In this document: positions 33,222 through 46,105 of the stretch, piece after piece | How positions within the stretch are numbered: the first letter of the stretch is position 1 | How the letters are laid out: every line of letters starts with the position of its first letter | From: Takakia lepidozioides | Lineage: Eukaryota; Streptophyta; Takakiopsida; Takakiales; Takakiaceae | DNA: 64,000 nucleotides | Reading direction: 5' to 3' | NCBI GenBank assembly: GCA_030704615.1 | Contig: CM060733.1 | Coordinates: 45,694,001 to 45,758,000, forward strand | Made by a program: the position numbers and the translations under genes | The notes under the pieces: model-generated | The model's database searches: none | What the model was told of the DNA's origin: nothing | Seen by the model: the letters and a program-made list of their open reading frames with translations, nothing else

Positions 33222-36200
33222 TTGCCATCAGGTCAGGTGCATGTGGAGGAGCACAGGGCAAGACTGCAAATAGGGGACTTATTCCAAGAAGGGAGTTTCT
33301 TTAAAACTCAGGGTTATGCTTGTACCAAGGCCGTGTACCCAGGGCTAAGGGAGGTAGGCCAGGTATTGAACGTTCTGTTTGCCATGAAACAGAACCAACA
33401 GTATTTGAGCAGATCCTTCACAGAGGAAATACTCAAAGCCCTGAGAGGAGAAGAGGTAGAATGGGCGGACATAATGTACAACGCACTGGTAGGGAGATGA
33501 AAAGATTACAGGGCACTGCCGCAAAGTCTCCTATCATAGTGTCTGGCCCAATCATTGCTCAAATAATTCTTGATTCTGGCATACTTGATGCTCGAGAAAG
33601 AAAGGAGATGGGAGTGTTTGAGCCAGAACCACTGCAATGGAAGAGCAAGGCTCTTCACACAGTGAGGGTGGACTGGCAGGGCAACCCCAGACTAAGAGAC
33701 AGAGGCGGGGAAAGACTGTAGTGGCGGATCCACTGGCTTCACGGAAACCGCATGATAATGTTTCCCAAGCTCTTGTGCAGGAAGGGGCACAGCAGCACAG
33801 AGAACTGCTATTATTGGAAGCAGGACCTTCAGAGAGGGAAGAGGAAGTTACTTCAGTATCACAGCCATCACAGCCAGATGATCGGCTTGTCACAGAGTTA
33901 CCACAAGTTGTCCATGCAGTTCCACCAGAAATAATTGATTTGGAAAAAAAGGGTTAGATATTCCCACTACAGAACAGGTGGTGGCAGAAATTGAGAAGGG
34001 GGACCTTCTCTATGAATATTCTGGTCTGGTCAGGAACAGTGATTCCGGAGGTGCAACGGTTGTCCAGGGGAAACCCTGCGGTGCATATAATACACACACC
34101 TGTGACGGGTACCACAGGTAGAATGTCAAGACACTGCAGCACCGGTGACGGATGAAGTGGTTCAGGAAGAAAATCTGGTGGGGCAATGGCCTGAGTGGTT
34201 CGTGAGGCATCACACTGTTGAGGATCAGGGAGAACAGCAGCAAGCTCACCATGATGACCCTCAACAGGCCATGCTTATGAGTTCCATAAGCAGGACACTT
34301 AATTTGTTGGGCTTATGTCAAATCCCATGTTCCAACTACCCAATTGGCAGCTTTGAGGGAGGAACTCAGGAAGGAGTTTGAGGCTCGACTTGCCACTGAG
34401 TGTGCAACAAGGTCGATGAAGAGGTCACTCTCAAGATGCAGCAAGACTTAGAGAGTACAGAAGCGGCTTTGCAATTGGCCAAGGAACAATTGATTGAGGC
34501 AGGCCTCGCGCAAGACCAGTTGCACGAAGCACATAAGCAACAGCTATACCAAATGCAGGTGAAGCATGAAAGCAAGTTGCAAGAAGTGAATGCACTACAT
34601 ACGGAGTTGCAGACAGTGCATGACAGGATGGCCATACAATGTGCTACACTCACAACTATGCTTGACCAATACAATAGAAATAAACAGTCAAGCGGAAAGA
34701 TGTACGAAGGCAGAGGCAGAGAATGTTGAGCAAGAAACTCATTGTCGATATGAAGAATACAATCTGTCGCAATGAGAATACTTCAAGCAATACAGGCAGG
34801 TTGAAGCTGACCAAGAGAGGTACATCCTGGAGTTGCAACAAACGCTCATGGCCAATAGAAATGAACTCTCTGGCTAACAAGGCTTGGAAGGAAGCCAATA
34901 ATCTGGCTGCTGCCTATGCGAGTTTGGTTGAACCTCATGCGAAGCGCATGGAGGCTTTACAGCAGCAGATAGATGTGTACAGGCTCACAGAGGAGCAGAC
35001 TCTCAGGGGTGCCACAAGCAACTTGGGATAACCACCTTATGCAGGTCTGGTTAGCACAAGGGCCAGTGGAGGGCAAAGCACCACGAAAGCTCACCCAAAG
35101 CGAGATGAATGAGCTCAGACTGCAAGTGCAGAACATTGCCACAACTACTATAGACAATGTCTATAGTAGGATAGCGGAGTTACAGGAGGATAGACGGCCT
35201 GCAGACTCAGTGGAGGACCTCACTTCAAATATCGACAAGAGAGTCTGTGTACCTGAGGAACAGCTATGGCTTCTTATTTACAAGCGAGAACTTTGGCTTT
35301 TCAGTCTTCTTCACAGGGGGTGCAGGAGATGCCAATGGTACAAGAGCCAGTGCCACCAACACCACAACAAGTCACTGTGCCAGTAGCTGACCCTGTTGTT
35401 ACTACAGCCACACCACAGCCACCACAGCCTGAGGTATGGGGGAATGCTGCTTTTAACCCACCTAAAACTCCAGCTGCACGGGAGTACAGTCGGCTATGAT
35501 TATGCCCTTCAACCAAATTCCCATTGTGTTGGATTTGGCTTGGAAAGAATTTAGTCCTCCGCAGTCATTGGCACATTACTATCAAATCATGCGCATTTGG
35601 CTGCCAGTGGCAACTAGGACTAAAGTTCTTCCGAACAATCGACCAATTGAGGATCATCACTTTGCGCAGTACTGGCATGAGGCAAGTACCATGTTGAAGG
35701 AATTAATTGCCTTCCAAGTTGTACATGGATTCATTTATACCAAGACCAAGGAGGTAGCAAGTATTGTCATGGGCTGCGGGTTATACTACGCTGCTTGTTT
35801 TCTGGTACGTTATCACATTGAGCAGCAGAAGATGCAAACGCGCTTTCTGAGTTATTCCAGTGGGGATCATTGGGTCTTACCTCAGTGCCACCTCATATGT
35901 ACCTATATGAGGCAAAAGTTATGATGCAAAAGGATTCTCAGATTCGTTCATGGTTTCATGCGGCCTGGAACAATTTGTCAACACAGAAATTCGGCCTGAC
36001 GATATTTTCTTTAAGGGACATGAGGCATGGAAATACTTGCACAATTCACAAGTCATTGGTACCCACTCACCTGGACAGACAAGGAGCTCAGGGTCTTCAC
36101 CAATTTTGCAATTCAGCGCTTACAACAAGTTTTACAATTTAAACTTCCAGACATGGTGGGACAACATTGTATGCCCCAGAGAATTCCAGTTAAAGTTCGA

Positions 36201-36508
36201 CAGTTAAAACACCTCAGGGGGACGAGGATTCTGATACAACTGTTTCTTCAGCGGACTCTTTTGACATGGCAGAGGACTATGCAATTCAGATGGCAGAGAA
36301 GAAGCGACGGGGGTCTCCTATGCCTGAAAGATTACCTCGATATCAGCCTCCAGAGGGACTGACATATCCAGGTAGTGTTCAATCATCTCCCTCAACCAGT
36401 GACAGACACGGGCTCGCACACGTCCTTCACGAGACTCTCAACGTCAGAAGGCTCGCTCACAAAGGTTTACAATCCCAAACAGTAAACCGTGAGGACACGG
36501 CTTTTTGA
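33222..36508 (+). CDS. Additional retrotransposon coding region between pol and 3' LTR
   Basis: This stretch carries several overlapping open frames, too broken to give one protein. The first part (33,222-33,700) reads HVEEHRARLQIGDLFQEGSF and later VEWADIMYNALVGR, then SPIIVSGPIIAQIILDSG. This style resembles the putative plant transposon protein domains carried by Ogre/Tat/Athila elements. A Q/E-rich coiled coil is at 34,400-34,690 (EEVTLKMQQDLESTEAALQL, HKQQLYQMQVKHESKLQEVN). A P/T/Q-rich part at 35,270-35,490 and a helical part at 35,496-36,300 follow. Function is unknown. Stops and shifts prevent a single model. Confidence 0.5.
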
Positions 36509-36523
36509 GAGGGGAAGGGGTAA
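36504..36523 (+). other. Polypurine tract
   Basis: GAGAGGGGAAGGGGTAA ends directly before the 3' LTR and would prime plus-strand synthesis. Confidence 0.8.
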
Positions 36524-37417
36524 TGTTAGAGGACTGTCTGGGACTTAGACACTTTTACGGGATCTGTGGGTACCCTTAATTTTTGCACAGACTGAGACCA
36601 ACAGGAGCCTTAGGGGTGACAACAGCGCACTTTAGGGGGGTTACACAGCCCGTCATCACAGTCCACAGCCGTCACAGCCACACAGAGCGGCCACACAGCC
36701 ACACAGCCCACAGCCCGTCACAGCACACAGCCCAACACAGTCGCACAGCCAGTCACAGTCACACACACAGCCAGTCACAGTTGACACAGCTGTCACGACC
36801 ATAGGGAACGGATAGCAGGACAGGGAACGACTGTGGGGAACAACACCTGCGAATGGAACATGTTAGTTCACGGATGACGGTTAGTGAGGGAAACGGTTAG
36901 AACAACGGGTAGGAAGATAAAGCCAGGAGCAGGACTGGAAAAGGATGGGGGGGGACACTTCTTGGGGGGGATCAGGGGGAAATGAAGCGGAGAGCATCTC
37001 TGAGCAGAAGAGGGAGAGCACGGAGTAGGAGAGGTTGATGCTTGAAAGAAGTAGAGTTGTAATGTAGAGCAGATAGAGACACCATGGCTTCAGCCTGATA
37101 CTTGATAGATATTAATCTGATACATACTTCATACTCACACTGTGTAGAGAGATCTGAGTGAAGCTGTGGAATGAATGGATGATTGATGGAATCCGATAGA
37201 TTGCTGAAGCAAACTGATACTTAATTACCAACAGTAAGGTAACTAGCTAACATGAATGCGGGAAGGAAAACAAATAGGAAACACCCCCATGATACACTAG
37301 CTGTAGGTCATGACTGATTGTTCTGAGCGGGCTGAGTGCTTAGAGATTTCCAACTCTTCTATCTTGGAGTTTCCGCCTCGGATAGCGAAGGGATGGGTGA
37401 GTAAAAGTCGCGCGACA
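36524..37417 (+). repeat. 3' LTR
   Basis: From TGTTAGAGGACTG to GCGCGACA, it matches the 5' LTR closely outside the CACAGCC minisatellite (about 36,645-36,795) and a few indels around 36,910-37,050. Confidence 0.9.
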
Positions 37418-37425
37418 ATGACATT

Positions 37426-38115
37426 TCATTTAGCCAGAGTGTTGAAAACTCCCTTCGCATCCTTAATGCACCCACATTTGGCATACATGTCCACCAGGGT
37501 AGTGTTCAGAATGACATCTAGTACAATTCTAGCTTTGACAATGTCACCATGGATTTCTTTCCTCTTTTCTAGAGTTCCCAGGCTTGCATATACATTGTGA
37601 ACACAAACAAATGTGATGTGGTTGGGCTTCACCCCTTCACGCAACATTTGCTCATAGGTCTCCAAAGTCATTCCTACCACACCCATGCTTGGTAAATCCT
37701 GCCAACATTATCACGTGATTAAAGTTCGTTGAGGCATTCTGTTGAATACTTGGTGAGCATCCATGATGCTCCCGCACTTACATGTTGACAAGGGTGTTGA
37801 GTAGAAAAACATTTGGTGTGAATCCACTTTGGATAATGTGAGTGTGCACCTCCTTTCCAGCTTCCAGACCTTCTATCTTGATGCACTTAAGCAAGAGACA
37901 GACATACGTATCTGAATCTGCTGAAATGCCTCGTTGGTTTGAAGTCTGTAGAGCCTCTGTCAGGCTGCCTGCCGCACAAAGTATCTTCACATGCCCAGAA
38001 GTGCCAGAAGAGGCATTGTGGACTCCCTCTCTTGATCATCTTTCAGAAACTGTGGTCATGGTTGAGGTGCCTGATTCTATCAACTGTGCCGCTGCAGCTG
38101 CTGCCTTTAGTTGAC
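37426..38115 (-). pseudogene. PPR pseudogene, N-terminal half
   Basis: This is the start of the PPR gene whose other half lies at 21,878-23,696. It reads SGTSTMTTVSER, a TGA codon, then SREGVHNASSG, ADSDTYVCLLLKCIKIEGLE and LETYEQMLREGVKPNHITF. It then reaches GCT-AAA-TGA-AAT at the insertion point, where paralogues have CGA in place of TGA. Another early stop (NM-TAA) at about 37,784 and frame shifts mark it as dead. It is closely related to the intact copy starting at 62,176. Confidence 0.85.
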
Positions 38116-39233
38116 TATCTAGTACCTACGTAGGTTTATTGTAGCTATTGATCCACATGGAATCATAGGTCATCTAGAGCTTGAAGTCGGCCCTCTTGGA
38201 TGAAACTGTCCACCCATACATTATCCCTGCTCCTTCAGCTATCCATGCCTCTGCATAAATCATACATACATCTTTGCCTTGCAGCTATCAGCTGACAATA
38301 ACAGCCTAGATTTGTTCTAGGAAACACCCAACTCAACTTATCACTCTAGTTCATATCCTCAATTGCATCTGCTACTATCTGTAATCCAACAGGCATTCAC
38401 ATTTTGCCTCCATTGTCCCACCATTGACTGGGGTCAGAAAAGTATTCATTCCACAGCCTCTCCTCGTCTCTATTACATGTTTCTGGATACTTCCCTGTTG
38501 TCACATTGGCAGTATCATGTCAAAGTCACTCCAAACTATCAACGGTTCACTCAACCAACTAACTTGCAGAATTCAACATGAAAATTTAGGGCCGATTGTG
38601 ATAAGAGGGAAAAACAGGGTGAAATGTTTTGAAGAAGGTGCCTTCATTAGCAGTGCCTGAATTTGTCAATTGTACCGCTGTTGCTGCGGCTTCCAGTTGA
38701 CCATCTACCCATGCAGGTTTCTTGTAGTTATCCTTCCACAGGGAATCATAGATGATGTGGAGCTTGAAATCCGGCCCTCTTGGATGAATCTGGACCCACA
38801 TCTCAGGGTCGAATCTGATGAGAGGGCAAAACAGGCTGAAATAGGTCGAAGAAGAAGGTGCCCTCACCACATTGTCCTTGACCTTGTTTCATGACCCATG
38901 GAGACTTGCTAGCAGCTGACACTGACCAACCCAATTCTGAATTGCATTTGCTTATCTTTGTAGTCCAACATGCATTCATTTTTTTTGTCTCCATTGTTCC
39001 ACCATTGACTGGGGTCGGAAAAGTGTTCATTCCAAAGCTTGTCAGGGCCGAGTCTGATGAAAAGGCAAAACAGGCTGAAATAGGTCGTAGAAGAAGGTGC
39101 CCTCACCACATTGTCCTTGATCTTGTGTCATGACCCATGGAGGATTTGGCCGACCATCAACCCAAAAGGACCTCTGTGTGTGCTGTTTGTGTCTGTAGTC
39201 AGGTAATGTCCGATTGTATATGAGAACCACCAC
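38116..39233 (-). pseudogene. OSB-type PDF motifs upstream of and in frame with the PPR pseudogene
   Basis: Minus-strand fragments show the PDF motif of organellar single-strand DNA-binding (OSB) proteins. In order they are: LPDYRHKQHTQRSFWVDG; LWNEHFSDPSQWWNNGDKK; HPRGPDFKLHIIYDSLWKDN with KKPAWVDGQLEAA; LWNEYFSDPSQWWDNGG; and a last HPRG..DFKL unit leading to SQLKAAAAAAQLIESGTSTM. The last unit runs in the same frame into the PPR N-terminus. Half-motifs lie on separate blocks, consistent with exons. OSB proteins act in plant mitochondria and plastids. Stops make this copy a pseudogene. Confidence 0.65.
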
Positions 39234-39944
39234 GATGTAGTTGAGCAGTCAGAGATTGAAACACGGCCTGCTAAGACCAAGCTGATTCTCCTACGAACCT
39301 TGTAAACATCAGGAAGAATACCAAATCATGATACTAAGAGCCCCCATTTGCAGGATGGACAAACCTCTTCACATCGTACATTATAAAAAGCCACACCTTG
39401 CGACTGCGGTTGTCCCACCATCTGTTGCGAGAGCTCCTGCTGTGTACTCATAATCTCTGAACGTCTCCATCTGCGAATCATGATCGGCCTGTGAAATCCC
39501 TTCTGCGGTTCAAGAAATCAAGAAACGGGGCAGTTTGGGCACATTTGAAACACTTGGCGCAAAATTCTATTGGCGTTTTTCGGGCGAGTAATCCGGGCAG
39601 ATTCCAAAGAATTTGACGATAAAATGTGGTGACGATGACGTGATGACGATGACGTGGCGATGAAAACGTGGCACTTTGGCACCCTATATCTGCTCTGCGC
39701 TAAACTAGCTTTCGACCTTCGGTCGTCGCTAGAACTGATCAAAATGAGTTAAGGAGGGCATGGGATGGGTCATGGGAATATGGAGCATAGGGAGCGCATG
39801 GATGGCGGATGTGGAGCATGGAGGTGCATAGAGGCTCGCTATGGCGGCCATAGCATGGCATTGGCCTCATGGAGGCTGGAGTGCAGTTAATGCTGGGGCC
39901 ACATGAGGAGCCATTAATGTGGACCCCACATTCCTGTCACTCAT
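39234..39944. other. No recognised gene
   Basis: Mixed sequence with GATGACG repeats around 39,630-39,660. No coding evidence. Confidence 0.4.
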
Positions 39945-40200
39945 GTACTTTTGAGTTTGAACTGTACTAGAAGAGAGAGTTTGAGGATTCTAAGTAGCTT
40001 CATTTGTCTCTGAGTTCGAGTGGTGAGTTGTTCTCTTATTCTTCTAATGACGGTGAACTTTAGATTATAACGTTGTGCATTGACCTTGGATTGACTCTGC
40101 TAGTCCAAGGGAAGATTCATGCTTCACTCAACAAGGTGTTTCCAAGATGGAATTGAATGGGCCCGTGGGCTGAACCCAGGGTGATCCTGCTATTTGCAGA
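39945..40200 (+). repeat. Dispersed repeat copy B
   Basis: Reverse-complement match of 18,536-18,785, including TTCTAAGTAGCTTCATTTGT and GAACCCAGGGT blocks. Confidence 0.75.
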
Positions 40201-41300
40201 ATTATTCACTTGGGTATCTACAAATTACACATATCATATATTGGTTCTCCACACCACAGTCTTTTCAAGACATTCATTTCTGAATCAGCTGGAGCTTGTA
40301 GATTCCTCGCCTTGAGCCAGTACATTGTTGGAGAAAAGAAATGTTGTTGAATCGTGATTTCATATTTTAGTTTATTTGACGCAGAAGCAGGTTCAATGCA
40401 TTTCAGACTAGTTTGTTGGTCGTTGATGATTTGGATGAAGTGTTTAGAGATCGTTGTACTGCTCTGATGCCCTATCATATTAGTAGCTGAGTGTCTGCTG
40501 AGGCATGGCCTAATGGTGTAGTGTTGGGATGGGGCCTTGACAGCATCGAAGGATGACGTTCTCATTGGCTCTAAGTACTCTTTGTTCTGAGATTTGCATC
40601 TTCCGCCCACCAGCTACAGCACTTGTTTGTTAATGGGAAGAAGAGTGATTCAGGGGTGCTTTTGTCTTGACCACCCACGCGATATGACCGCCATTACCCC
40701 AGCATATAGTTCGGACTCATCCGGTAATTACTGTCAAAGGGCGAATTCAAAGAGTTCAGCTTTTTACCAGTGTGTTAAAACGATTCATCCTGGAAGGCCA
40801 CCCGCAAGCAGTGCTCAGTGTACAGCCTGAACCCCCTTCCAAGCTGGGACTGCCCAGGGCTCTTTCTGTTGTAGACTTTAATCACAAATGGCCATTGGGC
40901 CCCGGAACTCATGAATCTCAAGATGTCTGGTTAAGTCCCAGCCACCCAGGCATTGTTCCCTCATGTCTTTAGACCTCCTTGCCTTTGCCAATATGCTCAT
41001 GGCTTCTCTATGCTCAAAACACACAGACAGACAGAGAGCTAACAAAGGCACGCGTGCTTTCATCTGGACACCCTATTTCATTTGTTCCACAATCTGTCAT
41101 CTAACATCCAAGCACCCCTCGGGGTGTCGATGAATGAAACCAGCAGTCAATGTAACATTTCAGGAATTGAAGAGCATGGACCATAGAGCAGGACCTGCCC
41201 TGCCAGATATGAAGTATGATGCTAGAAGGAATACATTGAGAGCAAGACCACCCGAGCCCCAATCAAAAGAGGCCAATGGCCTAAGCTTATCTACCGTGAC
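40201..41300. other. No recognised gene
   Basis: Short frames only, with no domain signature on either strand. Confidence 0.4.
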
Positions 41301-41307
41301 CATTGCT

Positions 41308-42651
41308 TTAGTAGTCATGACCACCTTGAACCCCAACCGGACAGAAAGTCGAGTGGTATCCACACTGACTAAGAAGCCTGCAACTCTGTAGAATGGGTGC
41401 TACATAGTACAGCATGGTTTGGTTGTCTTGTGACACGCTGAAAGAAGACGATCCCAAATTAATGCACTGGGAAAAGTCCAACAAGCAACTTATGTTGTCT
41501 TGTTGCCCTTCACACACATTACAAATTGGTCCAGTTGTTTTCCAGTCTCTCAGTTGGGTTAAAGATGAAGTTGCCTTTGCTTTCAGATTGGGCAGGCTAT
41601 CCTTGCCTTGCACAGGCTATGAACAACCTTGCCATGAAATTCAAGTCTCTGTACTTGTCACATGGCAGCATGGTCCACCATTCTGTCCTCCATGCTCCCC
41701 TTTCCTAGTACATTTTTTTTTGCTGTGCTTTTGCTGTGTCCTTCTCCAGTAAATCTGCTTGACTTGCAGAGGTAGGATTCAATGCCAACTCATTCCCCTG
41801 CACATCATCTTCCATGGACCCTGTGAAGTAAGTCCCTTTTAGGTCTTGCAGTTGCTGACCCTCCCTTATGCATCATCAGCATAGAGAAGTGCTGACTGCG
41901 TTGGCCCCAATCCAAAAGCACCCCAACTCCATTAATTTTTGAAATGTAACCTTCCAGAGCGTCTATGTAGATCCCGAAAAGGGCAGGTGAGAGGGGGCAG
42001 CCCTGTTTGACCCCAACGTTGCTATGCACCTCTTCTGAGAATTCCCCTGCGACTTTGACCATGCCAATGACTATTTCATCCATGGATAAGATGGCATATA
42101 TGATGTCCGAAGGGCCTCCATCCTGTGGAGCCGTTGGAGAAGGTCTTGAGGAACCAAATCGACAGCCTTTCGAAAGTCTACTAAACAAACATACACCATT
42201 TTTTCGTCATAGCTTGCATGTTCCACCATAGTCTGAAGGGTAAAAATGTGGTCAAGGGTGGATCGGTTGCGACGGAAGCCTGCTTGCCCAATTGCACGCA
42301 CGTGAGAGGATACAGCCCAATCATCCAGTTCCATAGCCACTACGCCCCAAACAGTTTAGCCAACAAGGAGCCTGCGAGCCTGTCACCACTCTTTAAGAGG
42401 GGGTGGATGATGCTCTTTGTCCACTCGGTTGGAAAGCCATATTGCACAGCTTCATTGAAGAGATGCGCTATAAATGGGGCCAAAGTCGTTGCCACGTGCT
42501 TGATGAATTCACTTTGTAACCCTGATATATCCAATGCCCTGCCATTTTGCAGCTTCTTGACTGCCTTACTGACATTGGTGGTAGTGAAGAAAGAGAAGTG
42601 CAGGGGTTTGGAGGTTACGGGAACGGGAGATTGGCTTGGGGAGTGATACAA
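41308..42651 (-). pseudogene. LINE-type non-LTR retrotransposon fragment
   Basis: Reverse-transcriptase blocks on the minus strand in the right order but different frames: GRALDISGLQSEFIKHVA and FPTEWTKSIIHPLLKSGD (about 42,400-42,560); QAGFRRNRSTLDHIFTLQ with VYVCLVDFRKAVDLVPQD (about 42,150-42,290); VKQGCPLSPALFGIYIDALE (about 41,940-42,010). The YADD region is degraded. A Cys-rich tail CNVCEGQQDNISC (about 41,505-41,545) resembles the C-terminal knuckle of LINE ORF2. The 5' part is truncated. Confidence 0.82.
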
Positions 42652-42923
42652 TGACTGAGCGTACTCATGCCAAACGTGAATGTCTGTGATTGGGGGTGGG
42701 CCTCTGTGAGGTTTAAGGAGGGACCAAAAGGAAAGAGGAGAAAGCCTAATCTTTGCAAGGAAAGTAGATTGCAGCTTAAGAGTGTAGGGTCACTTTTTGG
42801 ATCTAATGAGGGACTTGTAGTGCTTGAGAGCTAGGTTTGTAGATTGTGGAGAGAAATGGACAAGACAAGACCATGATCACTAAGTCAATGTCTTGTGAGA
42901 CTTCGTTGCTTGTACAGTAATAA

Positions 42924-45900
42924 TCACCAGTAATCACCACAAGAACACACCCCATTCTTGAAGTGATGAAAGCGGGTGGCATCCCTTGCAACAATGTCTC
43001 GCCTGGCAATCTTAGAGATGAACTTGGTGGCATTGTGGCAATCCCCACATACCCGAAGGTTCTTGATTATGCGGATAGGTGTCCCAGGGGGAGTGCTGAT
43101 TAGCCCAAAAGCGATAGCCAGCTTTTCGCTGTGGTAGCAAAGAGCCTGTTCCTTTGCCTGCTGATGCATATCATGCAAGACAAAGCGTGTGTCTGGAACA
43201 TATCCTGCCTCCTTCATCTCCATTGACAATCTCTCCAACTCAGCATAGATTTTTTCGGATTGTGGGTGTGATCTATCTTCTGCAATAAATGAATGTAACT
43301 TATTCTTGATTACAATCCAGCTGCGCCCTGGCTCCTTCTTCACACCGACATCCTTCATTAGTTTCCTCACCCTTGCTATAGCATCCCACCTCCCAGCAGC
43401 AGCATAGATGTTTGAAAGCAGCACATAGACTGCAGCATCTTGTGGATCCAACTTGAGAACACAATCTGCAGCACGTTCTGCTATCTCCACATTACCATGG
43501 ATTCTGCAGGCACCAAGCAACGCCCCCCATACCGAAGCATCTGGTTCGAATGGCATTTTTTTGACAAAGTCCTCAGCCTCATCCAGGTGCCCTGCACGGC
43601 CAAGAAGGTCAACCATGCAGCCAAAATGCATCTCTGTTGGTGTGATGCCATGATCTCTGCTCATAGAGCAGAAGTAATGATGGCCTTCGTGCACTAGACC
43701 CGCATGGCTGCAGGCAGAGAGAACACCAATGAAGGTGACATCGTCTGGCTTCACACCTTCCTGTTGCATGTCTTCATAGAGTTTGAGGGCCTCCTTAGCA
43801 TGCCCATGCTGGGCATATCCACTGATCATTGCAGTCCATGAGATCACATCTCGTTTGAAAATCTTGTCGAATACTTGCCGTGCATCTCCTACACTCCCGC
43901 ACTTGGCATACATGTCAACAAGAGCATTACACACTCGGAGGTCTGACTCCAATCCGGATTCCACAATGAGGGCGTGGACCCATTTTCCCTCTTGCAGGGC
44001 TACTAGGTTGGCACATGCGTTGAGAATGATCATGAAAGTGACCTTGTCATTCTGGACACCTTCTCTTTTCATTTGCTGAAAGAGTTCAAATGCCTCTTGT
44101 GCATGACCTTGCTGAGCTAATCCTGCAATCATCCCATTCCATGAGATCACATCGCGCTTGGGCAATTTTGCAAACACTTCCCGTGCATCCTCCACACCCC
44201 CGCACTTGCAATACATGCTGACGAGGGCATTCCCGACACTGACATTTGACTGAAATCCAGCTCTGATGATGCCCTTATGAAGCTGCTTGCCCTGCTCCAG
44301 CAACAATGGACTGGAACATGCATTCAGGATGCTCAAGAAAGTGACCTTATCTGACTTCACACCTTCTCTTTGCATCTGCCTAAAAAGATCAAATGCCTCC
44401 TCAGCACACCCTTGCTGGGCACATCCTGCAATAATCGCATTCCATGAGATCACATCTCGCTTGGGGAGTTTGTCAAACACTAGGTGAGCATTCCCAACAC
44501 TTCCGCACCTGCAATACATGCTGCACAGGGCAGTTCCCACCTGGACATCGGAGTCCAATCCAGCTTTGATGATGCTCGCATGGAGCTGCTTGCCCTGTTC
44601 CAGCTGTGCTAAACCGGCAAATGCAGTCAAGAGGCTAATAAAAGTCACCTTGTCTGCCTTCACACCTGCTTGTTGCATGTGCTGAAAGTGTTCAAATGCC
44701 TCTTCAAAGCTCCCCTGTTGAGCTACTCCTGTCATCAGTGCATTCCAGGAAATCACATTTCGCTTAGACACATTGGCGAAGACTTCACGTGCATCCACCA
44801 CACTCCCACACTTGCAATACATGCTGATAAGGGCATTCCCCAATTCAAGGTCTGAATGAAGTCCAGCTTTTACAATGCCCACATGAAGCCGCTTGCCCTG
44901 CTCCAGTGCTCCAGGGCTAGTACAGGCGTTCAGGATGCTGATGAAAGTGACCTTGTCTGCCTTCACTCCTTCTCCTTGCATTTGCCAAAAATATTCAAAT
45001 GCCTCTTCATTATGCCCTTGCTGAGCTAATCCTGAAATCATTGCATTCCATGAGATCACGTCTCGCATAAGCATTTTGTCAAACACTTGGCGTGCATCCA
45101 CCACACTCCTGCACTTGCAGTACATGGTGACAAGGGCATTCCCCAATGAGACATCTGACTGAAATCCAGCTTTAATAATATCTGCATGGAGCTGCTTGCC
45201 CTGTTCCAGAGCTCCTGGGCTGCACATGCATTCAGAATGCTGATGAAAGTGACAATGTTTGGAGCCGTGCCATCTCGTTGCATTTGCCTAAAGAGTTCCA
45301 ATGCCTCTTCAGCGTGCCCTTGCTTAGCTAACCCTGCAATCATAGCTGTCCATGATATCACATTCCGTTTAGGCATTTTGTCAAACACTTGACGCGCATC
45401 CACCAATCTTCCGCTCTTGCAATACATGCTGACAAGGGCAGCCCCCACTCTGACATCTGATTCAAATCCAGCTCTGATGATGCCCGCATGGATCTGCTTG
45501 CCATGTTCCAAGGCTACCGGACCAGCACATGCGTTCAGGATGCTCATGAAAGTCACGTTGTCTGCCTTCACTCCTTCTCGTTGCATCTGCTCAAAGAGTT
45601 CAAATGCCTCTCCACCATGACCTTGCTTAGCTAATCCTGCAATCATCGCAGTCCATGAGATCACATTCCGTTCAGGCATTTTGTCGAACACTTGGCGAGC
45701 ATCCGCAACACTTCCACAATTGCAATACATGCTGACAAGGGTGTTTGCCAGGAAGATGTTCAACTCAAATCCACTTTTGACGATGTGGGCATGGATCCCC
45801 TTGCCATCTGCGAGGGCCTTCGTCTTTCCAACCCCCTGCAAGAGACGAGCGCAGGTCTCGGAATATGCCCAAAAGCCTCGTTGCTCCATCACATCCAAAA

Positions 45901-46105
45901 GATGCATCGCCTCTTTGAAGCGTTCCTTGTCGCACACTGAGGCTATATTCCCACCAGTACTCAAACTGTCCTTCTTGCTCCATTGCCCCCTTGCTGTAGT
46001 TTCTTGTACTGCGTTTAAAACAGCGGATGTGCCGAAAGTTATACACGTGCACCCACTGGGTTGCCAAACACACAATTGGGTCTGATTCCGGACATGAAAC
46101 CTCAC
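42924..46105 (-). CDS. PPR protein, PLS class with E and DYW domains (one frameshift)
   Basis: About 1,060 residues. DYW PPR proteins bind organellar transcripts and deaminate specific cytidines to uridine. Seven PLS triads are visible, each with an S-type segment such as NVISWTAMIAGLAKQGHGGE or DVISWNAIIAGCAQQGCAEE. They are followed by E1/E2 ([37 protein letters not shown]), a PG box and a complete DYW deaminase domain with [22 protein letters not shown] and a terminal CSCGDYW. The zinc ligands and catalytic Glu (H-x-E, C-x2-C) are present. The frame breaks once near 45,226, where AATGCATGTGC-AGCCCAGGA lacks one base relative to the sister repeat. The start at 46,105 is the first ATG; the N-terminus should be an organelle-targeting peptide, but I cannot confirm it. 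No introns. Confidence 0.85.

Larger units (their letters stand above)
24548..37417 (+). mobile_element. Ty3/gypsy LTR retrotransposon, 12.9 kb
   Basis: Near-identical LTRs flank a 5'-gag-protease-RT-RNase H-integrase-3' internal region, the Ty3/gypsy order. Target duplication is GTGAC (24,543-24,547) against ATGAC (37,418-37,422), differing by one transition. A primer-binding site and a polypurine tract are in place. An additional coding region of about 3.3 kb lies between integrase and the 3' LTR, as in the Ogre/Tat/Athila group. LTR similarity suggests recent insertion, yet the frames contain several stops and shifts. Confidence 0.92.
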
